Shown here one piece after another: positions 7,241 through 16,615 of a stretch of 64,000 nucleotides of DNA; within the stretch, counting starts at the first letter, position 1, and each line of letters starts with the position of its first letter. The stretch lies in NCBI RefSeq assembly GCF_013385175.1, contig NZ_JABZEO010000004.1:186001-250000 (forward strand), written 5' to 3'. The notes beneath the pieces were generated by a model. It saw nothing but the letters and a program-made list of their open reading frames with translations, was not told where the DNA came from and made no database searches. Origin of the DNA: Allochromatium humboldtianum (GTDB lineage: Bacteria > Pseudomonadota > Gammaproteobacteria > Chromatiales > Chromatiaceae). A program made the position numbers and the translations under genes.

Positions 7241-8461
7241 TCACAGATTGAACATGGACTTCAGGTTGTCGAGCATCCGCTCGCTGCCGGCCAGCTCGGC
7301 GATCGGCTCGCCCGCCGCCGGCGGCGTCAGGCCCAGCACCGCGAACGCCGGCACCGCACCGGCATCCGGAACCTCACGGCCCTCGCTCTGCAGCGCCGCC
7401 CAGCGTGCCACGATGGCGATGCTCGCATAGTCCGGCTCTGCGGCTCGGTAGTCCCATTCGCCATAGTGCTCGGCGACCGTCACCAGGTCGTCGCCCAGCC
7501 CCCAGTAGTTGATCACCAGCACGCCCGTGATGCTCGCCAGCTTGGAGACGAGCGACTGAACCTGAGCAAGCGTCTTCCCCTGCCCGCGCGTCTCGATGAA
7601 CTGGATGATGGGTACGGCGCCGATCCCGGCCACGAGTCCGGCGAGTAGCGCGCGCTCACGGTCGAGACGATGCGTGATCTCGGCAATCACGTAGCCGTAG
7701 GCCGAACAGAGCACGCTCTCGGTCCAGGACTCCTGCATCGCCGCGCGTGTGACTTCGTTCTTGGCGCGGAAGGCCTGACGCAGGGCCAGATTCACGGCCA
7801 GCATCCGGGTGTTGCGGAACCCCAGACGCAGCACCGCCTCGCGAATGGTCTTGATCTCCTTGGCGGCGCGGAACAGCGGGCTGTTGGTCGCGTGCAGCAG
7901 AGCGCCGGCGATGGTGCCGTCGCGCTGGATGATCTCGGTCAGGGCGTCGATGCCGGCGTCCGGATCATTGGTCATCTCCTGGATCTTGAGCGCCACTTCG
8001 GGGCGCGCCGGCAGCACGAGCTGGTTGTTGTTGATCAGATGATAGAGTTCGGCCAGGAACTCGCCCTCGGCCGGATCGAGCTCGATGTCGCTGACCTCGG
8101 TGCCGCCGGCGAGCACAGCGTCGAGCGCGGCGGCTGGAATCCGCAGGAACAGACAGGGGGTTTCGGTCACGAGACAGGCATCGGGCGCCAGGGTCTCGCC
8201 CATGAGGTCGATCGGCTCACTGAGTCCCTGAAACGCCTGGTGGCGCTCGATGACGCCATTCTCGAGACGCGCGACATGACCATCGACCAGGAAGAGTCGA
8301 TCCGGTTTCTGTTCGGTCAGCCGCATACGGTGCTTGAGCGAATGTTCCTCGATTCGGCACTGCTCGGCGAGCCGACCTCGGTCCTCTTCGCTGAGATCGC
8401 GCGTCAGTTCGATCTCGGCCAGGATCGAAAACGCCTCCAACGTCTCGGGTGTCTGCTGCAT
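7241..8461 (-). CDS. HDOD protein with N-terminal cyclic-nucleotide-binding-like domain
   Basis: A 406-aa protein. Residues about 15-130 resemble a CAP/cNMP-binding beta roll (RLFLVDGHVARLENG, then a turn and PCLFLRIPAAALDAVL), but the phosphate-binding cassette is not well kept. Residues about 150-350 are HDOD: LPARPEVALKIQEMTNDPDAG, LLHATNSPLFRA and IREAVLRLGFRNTRML. The HD pair is lost (LLAGLVAGIGAVPIIQF), so it is a scaffold or sensor rather than an enzyme. AAGGAATCC precedes the ATG. It is probably cotranscribed with the downstream HDOD gene. Confidence 0.8.
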   Translation of the reverse strand: MQQTPETLEAFSILAEIELTRDLSEEDRGRLAEQCRIEEHSLKHRMRLTEQKPDRLFLVDGHVARLENGVIERHQAFQGLSEPIDLMGETLAPDACLVTETPCLFLRIPAAALDAVLAGGTEVSDIELDPAEGEFLAELYHLINNNQLVLPARPEVALKIQEMTNDPDAGIDALTEIIQRDGTIAGALLHATNSPLFRAAKEIKTIREAVLRLGFRNTRMLAVNLALRQAFRAKNEVTRAAMQESWTESVLCSAYGYVIAEITHRLDRERALLAGLVAGIGAVPIIQFIETRGQGKTLAQVQSLVSKLASITGVLVINYWGLGDDLVTVAEHYGEWDYRAAEPDYASIAIVARWAALQSEGREVPDAGAVPAFAVLGLTPPAAGEPIAELAGSERMLDNLKSMFNL

Positions 8462-8542
8462 AACGGGTGGATTCCTTGGACAAAGGGATCAGACGACACT
8501 GAAGTCTAGTCTAGCAGCATCGAGACGCCTTCCGACATGCCC

Positions 8543-8564
8543 CGACGACCCGTTCGTCGTTTTT
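8543..8564 (+). terminator. Short hairpin with T-tract
   Basis: The 6-bp stem CGACGA/TCGTCG around CCCGT is followed by TTTTT on the plus strand. On the minus strand it sits 39 nt after the stop of the 326-aa gene but lacks a following T run there. It might act as a weak, oppositely oriented or bidirectional terminator. Confidence 0.3.
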
Positions 8565-8602
8565 ACGGAGCGGCATGATACAGGTGCAGGGTCGGGGTGG
8601 AC

Positions 8603-9583
8603 TCACGCCAGATCGTGATAGCCGAGCATCACGTCGGCCGCTTCGCCTCGGCGACCGTCTGCGTGGACGAAGTGCCCGGTCTGGGCCACGTGGTCGTAGG
8701 CATCGATGGCCCGATGGACGTTCCGATTCCCCAGCTCGATCGCTGTTACCCCGGCCTCGTCGAGCGTGCGACTGGTCTGCGAGCCGCCGGCTCCCAACTG
8801 CACCAGCCGCAGATGCTCGAAGACCCCGTCCTGGGCGTCGATACGCGCATCGCCATTGGTGTCGTGACGCGCCAGCTCGGCGAATCCGTGCTCGGCGCCG
8901 TTCTGATCGCCGAAGAGCTCGCGACCATCGTCGATTCGGCCATTGGCGTTCCAGTCGAGCGCCAGGAACCAGGAGTCTCCAGTCACCGTGCTCATGCGTT
9001 CGAGCCGGCCATCGCCGTTGAGATCGAAGTCGACACCGGCGGCGACACCCGTGGTCGTGATGCCCTGCCCGCCGAGATCGAGCACCAGCGGATCGGCGGT
9101 CTGGACCTGCACGCCTTCTGCGGCACTGATGTTGAGCTCGAGTCGCTGAGCGTTCGTGCCGGCCATCGACGCCATGAATGCCGCCTCACCCGCGCGCACG
9201 GAGATCTCCAGGCGTTGGGTGGCGACGGCCTGGAGTTCGAACGATTCGCTCAAGGAGGCGGACTGGACGGACGATGCATCGAGCTGGTCACTGGACGCCG
9301 TTTCAGTGGCCCGTCCCTGTCTCACCGCCTTCGACTCATCGACATCGAGCGCAAAGGCGCGGCGCAGGATCTGATAATCCGGATCCTGCTCCAACTGTTC
9401 TCTGATCTGCTGCGAGAGGCTCAGTGTCTCGGAGCCGGACTCGGTCTGGCTGACACGACTTGGTATCGGCGCCGGGGCCGGTGTCGTGACACGCACCTCG
9501 TCGTTGCGCGTCGCGTCGGCTCGGTTCGCGGTCCGGGTCGTGGACAGCGCGAGCGTGGCATTGGAAGCGGCTGTCACTAACAT
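8603..9583 (-). CDS. EF-hand-like calcium-binding repeat protein
   Basis: A 326-aa protein. The N-terminal ~160 residues are low complexity, rich in Ser, Thr and Ala, without a classical signal peptide. The C-terminal half has FDLNGDGRLERM, LDWNANGRIDDGRELFG and RHDTNGDARIDAQDG, D-x-[DN]-x-[DN]-G calcium loops like those in RTX-associated and dockerin-type proteins. The W-F-L-A-L-D-x-N-x-N-G-x-I-D-D-G-x-E-L-F-G pattern recurs in large secreted adhesins and toxins. It may be a surface or exported calcium-responsive protein. It is flanked by signalling and motility genes. Confidence 0.65.
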   Translation of the reverse strand: MLVTAASNATLALSTTRTANRADATRNDEVRVTTPAPAPIPSRVSQTESGSETLSLSQQIREQLEQDPDYQILRRAFALDVDESKAVRQGRATETASSDQLDASSVQSASLSESFELQAVATQRLEISVRAGEAAFMASMAGTNAQRLELNISAAEGVQVQTADPLVLDLGGQGITTTGVAAGVDFDLNGDGRLERMSTVTGDSWFLALDWNANGRIDDGRELFGDQNGAEHGFAELARHDTNGDARIDAQDGVFEHLRLVQLGAGGSQTSRTLDEAGVTAIELGNRNVHRAIDAYDHVAQTGHFVHADGRRGEAADVMLGYHDLA

Positions 9584-9631
9584 CGCCTTGACCTCGCTGA
9601 AATTCGCCTCACCTGGAGTCTCGTGTCGATG

Positions 9632-9925
9632 TCATTCGCGTGTCGGCGGCTCGTCGAAGCGGACGGCGATCCCCGCCTCGGTGTGTCGCACCACGATGGC
9701 ATCGACCAGGGGCGGTTCATCGTCTCCGCCGAGTGGACCCGAGACCCGTATCTGCACCCTGGCGCCGATCGGCGGCCAATCACCATGACCGTTCATGGTC
9801 AGCGACACGCCGCCATTGCTCAGGTCATCGGTCCACACCAGACACATGGATCGATCGGAACGATACAGCTCGACCTCGACCTCGACTGGAAGGCGCGGAT
9901 GCTGACGTTTTTCGTTATTGTTCAT
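9632..9925 (-). CDS. PilZ domain protein (c-di-GMP receptor)
   Basis: A 97-aa single-domain PilZ protein. The c-di-GMP-binding R-x-x-x-R is present near residue 6 (EKRQHPRLPV), and the second motif D-x-S-x-x-G appears as DLSNGG near residue 35. Both signature elements are intact, so binding of c-di-GMP is likely. The start MNNNEKRQ is favoured over an upstream ATG because the family usually begins just before the RxxxR motif. Neighbours are motility-related, so it may control flagellar or surface behaviour. Confidence 0.85.
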   Translation of the reverse strand: MNNNEKRQHPRLPVEVEVELYRSDRSMCLVWTDDLSNGGVSLTMNGHGDWPPIGARVQIRVSGPLGGDDEPPLVDAIVVRHTEAGIAVRFDEPPTRE

Positions 9926-9985
9926 CGTCGGTCCGCCATTCACTTCATGTGTTGTCGCGCACATCAGGGTCCGGTGCGCGCCCGA

Positions 9986-10306
9986 TCATCCGTCGAGCCT
10001 CGGATTCGCCAGATTTTGCAGCGTCCAGAATTGGATGCCACGCAGGAATCCAGGTTCGACTTGACTCACCAGCGTGGCCGGACGTCCGCCGGCATCGCGT
10101 TCGAGGATCCAGTCGTCGGGGAGCGAGTCGAGCAGATGACGTCTGGAGATACGCCCATCCTCGAGTCGGCACAGCCGGATCTCGCCGGTTTCGAGATGCC
10201 GAAACGCCGGCAGGAAACCGCTCACCAGAGCGCTGGAGTCGAGACGGCGCACCTCGGCGCGAGGTTCGCTCGAAGTGCTCGAAGAGAGGCTTGGGTCGAG
10301 TGACAT
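9986..10306 (-). CDS. Hypothetical protein, 106 aa
   Basis: A small soluble protein with a Ser-rich start (MSLDPSLSSSTSS) and a conserved-looking core SGFLPAFRHLETGEIRLCR ... HLLDSLPDDWIL. The start is chosen because AGGAG lies 9 nt upstream, while the ATG at 10315 would abut it. It ends 61 nt before the PilZ gene on the same strand, so the two are probably cotranscribed. I do not recognise the family. Confidence 0.6.
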   Translation of the reverse strand: MSLDPSLSSSTSSEPRAEVRRLDSSALVSGFLPAFRHLETGEIRLCRLEDGRISRRHLLDSLPDDWILERDAGGRPATLVSQVEPGFLRGIQFWTLQNLANPRLDG

Positions 10307-10380
10307 GGCGTCCATCTCCTGCGGGATGCACTCAGGTTAACGACGCTCGGACACGAAACTTGAGCCTAAACACCGCCGAC

Positions 10381-10420
10381 GTTCGGGGGAACCCGACCCG
10401 AACCTTGAGCATCCAATGCT
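10381..10420. repeat. Two small inverted repeats upstream of the YjfB-like gene
   Basis: GTTCGGG/CCCGAAC (10381-10387 and 10397-10403) is followed by GAGCAT/ATGCTC around CCA (about 10407-10421). They lie in the 244-nt gap between divergent genes and could be regulatory or weak terminators. No promoter consensus is clear. Confidence 0.3.
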
Positions 10421-10550
10421 CGAAATGAGGCGTGAATCGCAAACAGCGCCAAGGATCTGTTCTATCATGTCATTGACGTCCCATCCATTTCGGGTGCATT
10501 CGAGTCACCGAAATCCAGGATGGACACTCAAACAGCACGAGGTTCAAGCG

Positions 10551-10763
10551 ATGGATATCTCCTCCACATCGGGCCTAGCCGGTTATGCCTATACGCCCTC
10601 CAGCAACAAGACCGATACCAGCGCCAGTCTCGCCATGCTGAACAAGGCCAACGAGATGCAGGCCGATTCGGCCGAGCAGATGATTCAGAGCGTCACCGAA
10701 ACCGCGTCTTCGGCACGGGCACTACCCGATCATATCGGCCGCAACATCAATCTCACGGCCTAA
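10551..10763 (+). CDS. YjfB-like putative motility protein
   Basis: A 70-aa protein starting MDISSTSGLAGYAYTPS and continuing with a helical SLAMLNKANEMQADSAEQMIQSV segment. This is the layout of the YjfB_motility family, small proteins linked to flagellar regulons in Bacillus and Proteobacteria; their function is unclear. GAGG lies 8 nt before the ATG. It is monocistronic and divergent from the 106-aa gene. The setting among signalling genes supports the motility link. Confidence 0.75.
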   Translation: MDISSTSGLAGYAYTPSSNKTDTSASLAMLNKANEMQADSAEQMIQSVTETASSARALPDHIGRNINLTA

Positions 10764-10795
10764 TCAGAGTTCGTCGTCTGCCTGTCCGCTCCAGC

Positions 10796-11581
10796 TCAGG
10801 CCAGTTGGCTCAAACCCATCTCGACCGGCGTGGAAAACAGGGATGCAATGCTCTGTGCCAGACGTGCCTGTCCGCCCGACATGCCCTGACTCGGCTGTGT
10901 CGCTGAATCCGAGTCCTCGTCGCCTGCCGGCGGTGTGGTTCCGGCGCCCGTCGCTTCAGTGGGCGTCGAGGCACGATCGGTCGCACCGGCACTCATCACC
11001 TGCTCGTACTCCTTGATCTGACGCTCCCGGATCTCCTGCTGCGCTCGTGATTGCATCGCTTGGGCCGAAGCGGCGACGCGCACGTCCTGAGACGAGGGTT
11101 CGGCCGGCGCCATGGCGGCGCGAATGATGGCGCGCGCCTTTTCGAGATTGCCTTCCGGATCGCCCGATTTCATCGAGGTGTCGATCCCGACCTCGCCGCC
11201 GATGGCATAGCGTTTGCCGTCCGGACCTGTCTGGTAGGAATAACTCGGACCACTGGTCACATGGCCGCCGCCGGCGGCGACATGCGCCAACTCATGGGCG
11301 CGGACCTCGGTATCGCGTTGCTTGAGCTGCTCGACGACACGCAGGTCTTCGTCCGAGAGGGACTCGCCATTCACGGCCTTGGCGGCCGTCGGGTCTTCCT
11401 CCCCGGTCGCGCGCTCGGCCTCGATCTCGCTCGTTTCCTCGATGGCGCGCGGATCCTCGACCGGTTCGCCACGCGCGCCCGCGCCCGCTTCCTGGGCGCC
11501 GGGCACAGGCGTTTCGCGTGCATCGTCGAATCGACGCATCGGCGAGGTGGGCGAAGACCGGATGAGTGAATGGATCTCCAA
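10796..11581 (-). CDS. SprA-related putative metalloprotease
   Basis: A 261-aa protein of the SprA-related family. The core VRAHELAHVAAGGGHVTSGP (about residues 93-112) holds an H-E-x-x-H zinc site, followed by YSYQTGPDGKRYAIGGEVGID, the family hallmark. The N terminus is acidic and disordered, and the C terminus carries a long helix (QSRAQQEIRERQIKEYEQV) and a low-complexity tail. There is no signal peptide. The start appears to be TTG, which makes it uncertain. Family members are often found in motile Proteobacteria, but no substrate is known. Confidence 0.75.
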   Translation of the reverse strand: MEIHSLIRSSPTSPMRRFDDARETPVPGAQEAGAGARGEPVEDPRAIEETSEIEAERATGEEDPTAAKAVNGESLSDEDLRVVEQLKQRDTEVRAHELAHVAAGGGHVTSGPSYSYQTGPDGKRYAIGGEVGIDTSMKSGDPEGNLEKARAIIRAAMAPAEPSSQDVRVAASAQAMQSRAQQEIRERQIKEYEQVMSAGATDRASTPTEATGAGTTPPAGDEDSDSATQPSQGMSGGQARLAQSIASLFSTPVEMGLSQLA

Positions 11582-11684
11582 CTGAAGGCGACCTCGATCC
11601 AGGGGTTTCCCCTAGTAGTCTAGTCGATACGCACGCCGAAAGTGGATGGCAAAAGGCCGATTCCGTGAACCACGTATCGGTTCG

Positions 11685-13487
11685 TCAGGGCAGACTGTCG
11701 CGGATCGAGCCGATGGTGCGGATCCAGGGACCATTGTCACGCACGGGCGCGGGCAGGCCGGGCAGTTCACGTGCCGCCTGGGTGCGGCTCGGGAAGCTGC
11801 CGAGCACGGCGATCACATAGGAGCGTGTCTGGACATAGCGCACGCCTTCCAGGGCCTGCGGGTCGAGCACGCCGCGCGCTGTCTGGAGATCGCGCGCCGC
11901 CACGAGCTGGATGGTGAAGCGTTCCGGATCCTGGCGCATCAGCCAGGCGAGATCCTCGGCCCATTCGTCACGCGGCGCCTCGGAACCGGGCGCCGGCTCG
12001 GCCGGCGGCCTCGCATCGCTCGGGACGTCGGGGGACTCTGAGACGCCGTCATCCGGCTCGGCCACACCGGCAACGGGAGCGCCTTCTGCAGCCGCCTCAG
12101 GCGTCGTTTCCGGCTGAGCCGGTGCGGAAGCCGTCTCGGGAGCGACAGGTTGCGATTCGGGTTCGGGCGCCTCGGGTCGATCGACCGGCGCCTGAGAGAC
12201 CGGCTTGGATCGCTCCAGCAGCGACGTCGACGGCTTGGCGTCCATCACGAGCTGCCAGACCACGGGGGCGGCGATGGCCGCGAGTACGAAGACCAGGATG
12301 ACCGGGATGAACCAGGGACGGTTCCAGTACGGCGTCCTGAGCTTGGGCGCCGTGGCCTTGATCTCCTCGCGTGTGGCGGCCTTGGGTTCGGGCTCGGCGG
12401 CGGTCTCCCAGGGCTGATGCTGACGCACGCGCTGGAGGATCTGCTCAAACTCGCTCTGGGCCAGGGCCGTGGGTACCTCACCGCCGACCAGGAAATCCGA
12501 AAGTTGAGGATCTCTGGGCGGCGGCGGCGCGGATGGTGCGGATGGCTCGTAGGTGTCGGGCTCGAGATCCAGGAATTCCTCGGACGCCTCCAGGCGTTCG
12601 TCCAGCGGATCGGGCTCGGGTCGCGGTTCAGGGGTACGCTGGGGTTCGGCACTGATCGGCGCCGGTATCACGCCCGCCGCCGCGCTCGCTGTGCCCGAGC
12701 GTCCGCCCAGCGAGGTTCTCAGCCCCCCGTCCAGACTCTTGCAGCGACGCGCCAGCCAGGCATTGGCCTGGGCATTGAGCGCCGCCGGCAATCCCTTGGC
12801 GCTGCCCTGCAGCACTGCGATGTCGCCCCGGCTCAGCAGGCTGTCTGGATCCTCCAGGCCCGCGACCCGCAGGCGATGACGCAGATAGGCCCCCGCCTGT
12901 TCGAGGTTGAAGGGCCGCAGATTCAGGCGCACCACCTGCGAGTCGTCGAGCAGGTCGGGCAAGGGCAGACGCCCGCGACTCAGGGACGGATCGCCCACCA
13001 GGATCAGCCGCACCCCCTGCCCGCCCGCCTCCAGGACGGTCGCGCGCAGACGCACCAGCTTGACCAGCCCCTCGCCGCCGAGCAGATGCGCGTCGTCGAT
13101 CGCCAGCACCAGCCGCGCCTGAGAGCGCGCGCGTTCGGCCAGCAGATCGGCCACGGAGCGGTTAGGATTGTCGAATCCGCCGTTGCGCAGATGGGCGCGA
13201 ATGGTGACGTCGACGGCATCGAAGGGGATGTTGGGCCGACTGCGGAAGGCGATCAGTTCATACTGTCCGTCGAGCGCACCGAGCAGCCGCATCAACTGGA
13301 CACTGCGTCCCGAACCGTCCGGCCCGGCCAGGACGACGACCGCCCCCGGCGCCCCGATCGCCCGCGCCGCGGTCTCGACCAGACTTTCCAGCAAGGGGTC
13401 GCTGTAGAGAAAATCCTCGCTGGTGAGGGTATCGAATGGCGCCTGCCGCAGTTTGAGCCGGGCCAGGCAATCTGGATCCAGTGACAT
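11685..13487 (-). CDS. AAA-ATPase/SPOR domain membrane protein (DamX/GspA-like)
   Basis: A 600-aa protein. Residues 1-280 are an ExeA/GspA-type AAA domain with Walker A GPDGSGRS, where the usual Lys is Arg61, and Walker B LVLAIDDAH. A Pro- and acid-rich linker follows, then one transmembrane helix (WFIPVILVFVLAAIAAPVVW, about residue 390), a second disordered linker and a C-terminal SPOR domain (FTIQLVAARDLQTARG ... YVIAVLGSFPSRTQAARELP). SPOR domains bind denuded septal peptidoglycan. The layout fits DamX, a cell-division protein. The changed Walker A Lys suggests weak or no ATPase activity. Confidence 0.8.
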   Translation of the reverse strand: MSLDPDCLARLKLRQAPFDTLTSEDFLYSDPLLESLVETAARAIGAPGAVVVLAGPDGSGRSVQLMRLLGALDGQYELIAFRSRPNIPFDAVDVTIRAHLRNGGFDNPNRSVADLLAERARSQARLVLAIDDAHLLGGEGLVKLVRLRATVLEAGGQGVRLILVGDPSLSRGRLPLPDLLDDSQVVRLNLRPFNLEQAGAYLRHRLRVAGLEDPDSLLSRGDIAVLQGSAKGLPAALNAQANAWLARRCKSLDGGLRTSLGGRSGTASAAAGVIPAPISAEPQRTPEPRPEPDPLDERLEASEEFLDLEPDTYEPSAPSAPPPPRDPQLSDFLVGGEVPTALAQSEFEQILQRVRQHQPWETAAEPEPKAATREEIKATAPKLRTPYWNRPWFIPVILVFVLAAIAAPVVWQLVMDAKPSTSLLERSKPVSQAPVDRPEAPEPESQPVAPETASAPAQPETTPEAAAEGAPVAGVAEPDDGVSESPDVPSDARPPAEPAPGSEAPRDEWAEDLAWLMRQDPERFTIQLVAARDLQTARGVLDPQALEGVRYVQTRSYVIAVLGSFPSRTQAARELPGLPAPVRDNGPWIRTIGSIRDSLP

Positions 13488-13570
13488 GATGCCGGTCGCC
13501 GATGGAGGGCCGCTTGGCCCGTGAGTGGTTTGCGTGGATGCTTATACCAGGACGAGGAGATATTTTCAGT

Positions 13571-13777
13571 ATGCGCGATCTCAGGCTCAACATGGTCGCC
13601 GACAAATCCGAGGCCCTGCTGCGTGAGAAGATCCGGGAGGCTGGTGAACGCTTTCCTGCACTAGACTGGAGCCAGGTTCCGGATCTCTACGCGCACAGGC
13701 GTGGCGAGGCCGGCCCGGACAACCGGATTCTGTTCGAGCGGGTACGGCCTCCGGCGTCCAACCCGGACATTTCCTGA
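13571..13777 (+). CDS. Hypothetical protein, 68 aa
   Basis: A small soluble protein, MRDLRLNMVADKSEALLREK, with one amphipathic helix and a charged C-terminal half. GAGGAGA lies about 10 nt before the ATG, which supports it. It is divergent from the AAA-SPOR gene and 17 nt before the haem chemoreceptor, so it may be cotranscribed with the latter. I do not recognise the family. Confidence 0.55.
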   Translation: MRDLRLNMVADKSEALLREKIREAGERFPALDWSQVPDLYAHRRGEAGPDNRILFERVRPPASNPDIS

Positions 13778-13794
13778 TACGAGAACAACGATAA

Positions 13795-15423
13795 GTGAGA
13801 ATGGTGATGCGACGAATCAACGATCTACCGATCTGGGTGCGCCTGGTGGGGGCCATGTGGCTCATCCTGCTCCCGGCCTGGACCGGACTCATCCTCTGGA
13901 CGGCGCACGAGCAGCGCCAGACGGCCATCGATCAGGCGACGACCTTCACCAGCACCCTGCACGAGATGACCCTGGCCGGGCTCACCACCCTGATGATCAC
14001 GGGCACCATCAATCAGCGCGCCGCCTTCCTGGATCAGATCGTCGAACTGGCCAATGTCCAGGATCTGCGCGTGCTGCGCGGCGAGAACGTTTCCAAGCAG
14101 TTCGGACCCGGCACCGAACATGAAAAGCCGCGCGACGACATCGAGCGCCGCGTCCTGGAGACGGGCGAACCCTATCTCGAACTCTCAGACGACGGTCAGA
14201 CACTGCGCGCCGTCACGGCAGCCTTCGCCCGCGAGAACTATCTCGGCAAGAACTGCACCAGTTGCCATGCGCTCGCGCCGCGCGACTCGGTCCTCGGCGC
14301 CGTCAGCATGCGGATCGACCTCAAGGACGTGAATCGCGCGGTCGATGTGTTCGCCATCAAGATCTTCGTCATCGCCGCCCTCCTGAGCCTGCCGGTCCTG
14401 CTCTTCCTCTACTTCTTCACCCGTGGCTTCGTCACCCGTCCGCTCCAGCAGATGACCCAGGGACTCGACGGCATCGCCAAGGGTGACGGCGATCTGAATC
14501 GGCGCCTCCCGGTCCATGGAAACGATGAGATCGGGCGTGCCAGCCTGGCGTTCAACGCCATGATGGACAACTTCCGCGACCTGATCGCCCGCATCCTCGC
14601 CTCCACCGGCCAGCTCGCCCAGGCGGCGCGCAATCTGGCCGGCGCCACCGAGCAGACCAACATGGGCATCGCCCAGCAGCGCCACGAGGTCGACCAGCTC
14701 GCCTCGGCCATGAACGAGATGAGCGCCACCGCCCAGGAGGTCGCGCGTAGCGCCCAGCACGGCGCCGATACCACTCGGGTCGCGCACGGGGCCGCCACCT
14801 CGGGCAAGGACGTGGTCTATGGCACCATGTCGCGCATCGAGCAGTTGGCCCAGGAGATCCAGAACGCCTCCGAGGTCATCCGCGATCTGGGTCAGGACAG
14901 CCAGGAGATCGGCAAGATCCTGGACGTGATCCGCGGCGTGGCCGAGCAGACCAATCTGCTGGCGCTCAATGCCGCGATCGAGGCCGCGCGCGCGGGCGAG
15001 GCCGGACGGGGTTTCGCCGTGGTCGCCGACGAGGTGCGTTCACTGGCCAACCGGACCCAGACCTCGACCCAGGAGATCCAGGCCATGATCGAGCGGCTCC
15101 AGCAGGCCAGCCGCCGGGCCGTGTCGGTGATGGATGACAGCCGCAAGCATGCCGACGACAGCCGCACCCGCGCCCTGGAGGCCGAGCAGTCGCTCGACGC
15201 CATCATGAGCGCCGTCACCACACTCAACGACGTCAACACCCAGGTCGCCAGCTCGGCCGAGGAGCAGAGCGCGGTGGCCGAGGAGATGAACCGCAACGTC
15301 ACCCGCATCTCGGACGCCGCCGAGGGCAATGCGCAGGCCGCGCTCCAGACCACCGAAGCCTCGGATCAGCTCGCGCGGCTGGCCGCCGAGTTGCAGGAGC
15401 TGGTGGGTCACTTCAAGGTCTGA
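13795..15423 (+). CDS. Methyl-accepting chemotaxis protein with periplasmic haem-c motif
   Basis: A 542-aa chemoreceptor. TM1 lies near residues 16-38, a periplasmic domain of about 145 residues follows, TM2 is near 185-206, then HAMP, and a signalling domain with [27 protein letters not shown] shown only in part ([17 protein letters not shown] near residue 384). The periplasmic domain ends in NCTSCHAL with C154-x-x-C157-H158, a covalent haem c site, so it probably senses redox state, oxygen, nitric oxide or sulfide chemistry. GTG 13795, ATG 13801 and ATG 13807 are all possible starts. It faces cheB tail to tail. Confidence 0.85.
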   Translation: MRMVMRRINDLPIWVRLVGAMWLILLPAWTGLILWTAHEQRQTAIDQATTFTSTLHEMTLAGLTTLMITGTINQRAAFLDQIVELANVQDLRVLRGENVSKQFGPGTEHEKPRDDIERRVLETGEPYLELSDDGQTLRAVTAAFARENYLGKNCTSCHALAPRDSVLGAVSMRIDLKDVNRAVDVFAIKIFVIAALLSLPVLLFLYFFTRGFVTRPLQQMTQGLDGIAKGDGDLNRRLPVHGNDEIGRASLAFNAMMDNFRDLIARILASTGQLAQAARNLAGATEQTNMGIAQQRHEVDQLASAMNEMSATAQEVARSAQHGADTTRVAHGAATSGKDVVYGTMSRIEQLAQEIQNASEVIRDLGQDSQEIGKILDVIRGVAEQTNLLALNAAIEAARAGEAGRGFAVVADEVRSLANRTQTSTQEIQAMIERLQQASRRAVSVMDDSRKHADDSRTRALEAEQSLDAIMSAVTTLNDVNTQVASSAEEQSAVAEEMNRNVTRISDAAEGNAQAALQTTEASDQLARLAAELQELVGHFKV

Positions 15424-15435
15424 CGCGAGAGGCGA

Positions 15436-16551
15436 TCATCCGGGCATGGACGCCCCATGCAGACGCTTGTAGGCCAGGCGCGTCGGGGCCTGGGTGACGA
15501 GTTCGGGGATGCGCGGCAGCCCGACCACGGCATCCACCCCGCCGAGCTTGACCGCTTCCTTGGGCATGCCGTAGACGACGCAGGTCTGCTCGTCCTGGGC
15601 GATGGTCAGGGCGCCGGCCTGATGCATCTCCAGCAGGCCGCGCGCGCCATCGTCGCCCATGCCGGTCATGATGATGCCGACGGCATTGGGACCGGCCGCC
15701 TGGGCGGTGGAGCGAAAGAGCACGTCGACCGAGGGACGATGCCGGCTGACCAGCGGCCCGCCCTTGACCTCGACCCGGTACTGAGCACCGCTGCGGCGCA
15801 ACAGCAGATGATCGGTGCCTGGCGCGATCAGGGCCAGTCCGGGGATGACGCGATCGCCGTTGCGCGCCTCGCGGACCTCGATCTGACAGAGCTGATCGAG
15901 TCGCGCGGCAAAGGCGGCCGTGAACTGTCCGGGCATGTGCTGGACGATGACGAGACCGGGTGCGGTGCGCGGCAGTCGGGTGAGCACGTATTCGAGCGCC
16001 TGGGTGCCGCCGGTCGAGGTGCCGATGGCGACCACGCGCTCGGTCATGCCGGCGATTGGCGCCGCGCGCTCGGCGAGCACGGCGTCGGCGGGGAGTTTCT
16101 GGGTCGGCGCCATCACCGGCCTGGCGCGGGAGCCGGCCGAGACGTGATCCATGCGCGCATGACCGGCGGCCTTGATCGCATCTCCGAGCAGGGTCTTTGA
16201 GTCCTCCAGGAACTGGCGTAGCCCGATCTTGGGCTTGGCGATGATGTCGACCGCTCCGGCGCTCATCGCCTGCATGGTGATCTCGGCGCCCTGCTCGGTC
16301 AGGGTCGAGCAGATGATGACCGGCGTCGGACGTTCGGCCATGAGCTGACGCAGGAAGGTCAAACCATCCATGCGCGGCATCTCGATGTCGAGCACGATGA
16401 CGTCTGGCCACTGCTTCTCCATCAGCTTGCGCGCGAACAGCGGGTCGCGCGCCGCCCCCATGACCTCGATGCCGGCGATGCCCGAGAGCTGTTCGGTGAG
16501 TACCTGCCGCACCACCGCCGAGTCGTCCACGATCAAGACCTTCACCGCCAT
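15436..16551 (-). CDS. cheB: Chemotaxis response regulator protein-glutamate methylesterase CheB
   Basis: A 371-aa protein. The receiver domain has [14 protein letters not shown] and phospho-acceptor Asp in [13 protein letters not shown] (about residue 55), and the KPKIGL lysine. The methylesterase domain (from about residue 170) has the catalytic Ser in IGTSTGGT, His in VQHMPGQF and Asp in MTGMGDDGA. It removes methyl groups from, and deamidates, chemoreceptors, opposing CheR. It is the last gene of the chemotaxis operon, 64 nt after cheD. Confidence 0.95.
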   Translation of the reverse strand: MAVKVLIVDDSAVVRQVLTEQLSGIAGIEVMGAARDPLFARKLMEKQWPDVIVLDIEMPRMDGLTFLRQLMAERPTPVIICSTLTEQGAEITMQAMSAGAVDIIAKPKIGLRQFLEDSKTLLGDAIKAAGHARMDHVSAGSRARPVMAPTQKLPADAVLAERAAPIAGMTERVVAIGTSTGGTQALEYVLTRLPRTAPGLVIVQHMPGQFTAAFAARLDQLCQIEVREARNGDRVIPGLALIAPGTDHLLLRRSGAQYRVEVKGGPLVSRHRPSVDVLFRSTAQAAGPNAVGIIMTGMGDDGARGLLEMHQAGALTIAQDEQTCVVYGMPKEAVKLGGVDAVVGLPRIPELVTQAPTRLAYKRLHGASMPG

Positions 16552-16615
16552 CTTGGAACCATCCGTTCAATCGCGTTCGTCCGGAGATGATGCCGCCGGT
16601 CGGAACGCCGCACCG

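Noticed and set aside
8543-8564. Hairpin as terminator of the calcium-repeat gene
   Set aside because: The T-tract is on the strand opposite to the transcription of that gene, so the assignment is kept only as a low-confidence feature.
12150-13484. Open frame of 444 codons on the plus strand
   Set aside because: Antisense shadow of the AAA-SPOR gene, which has clear domains.
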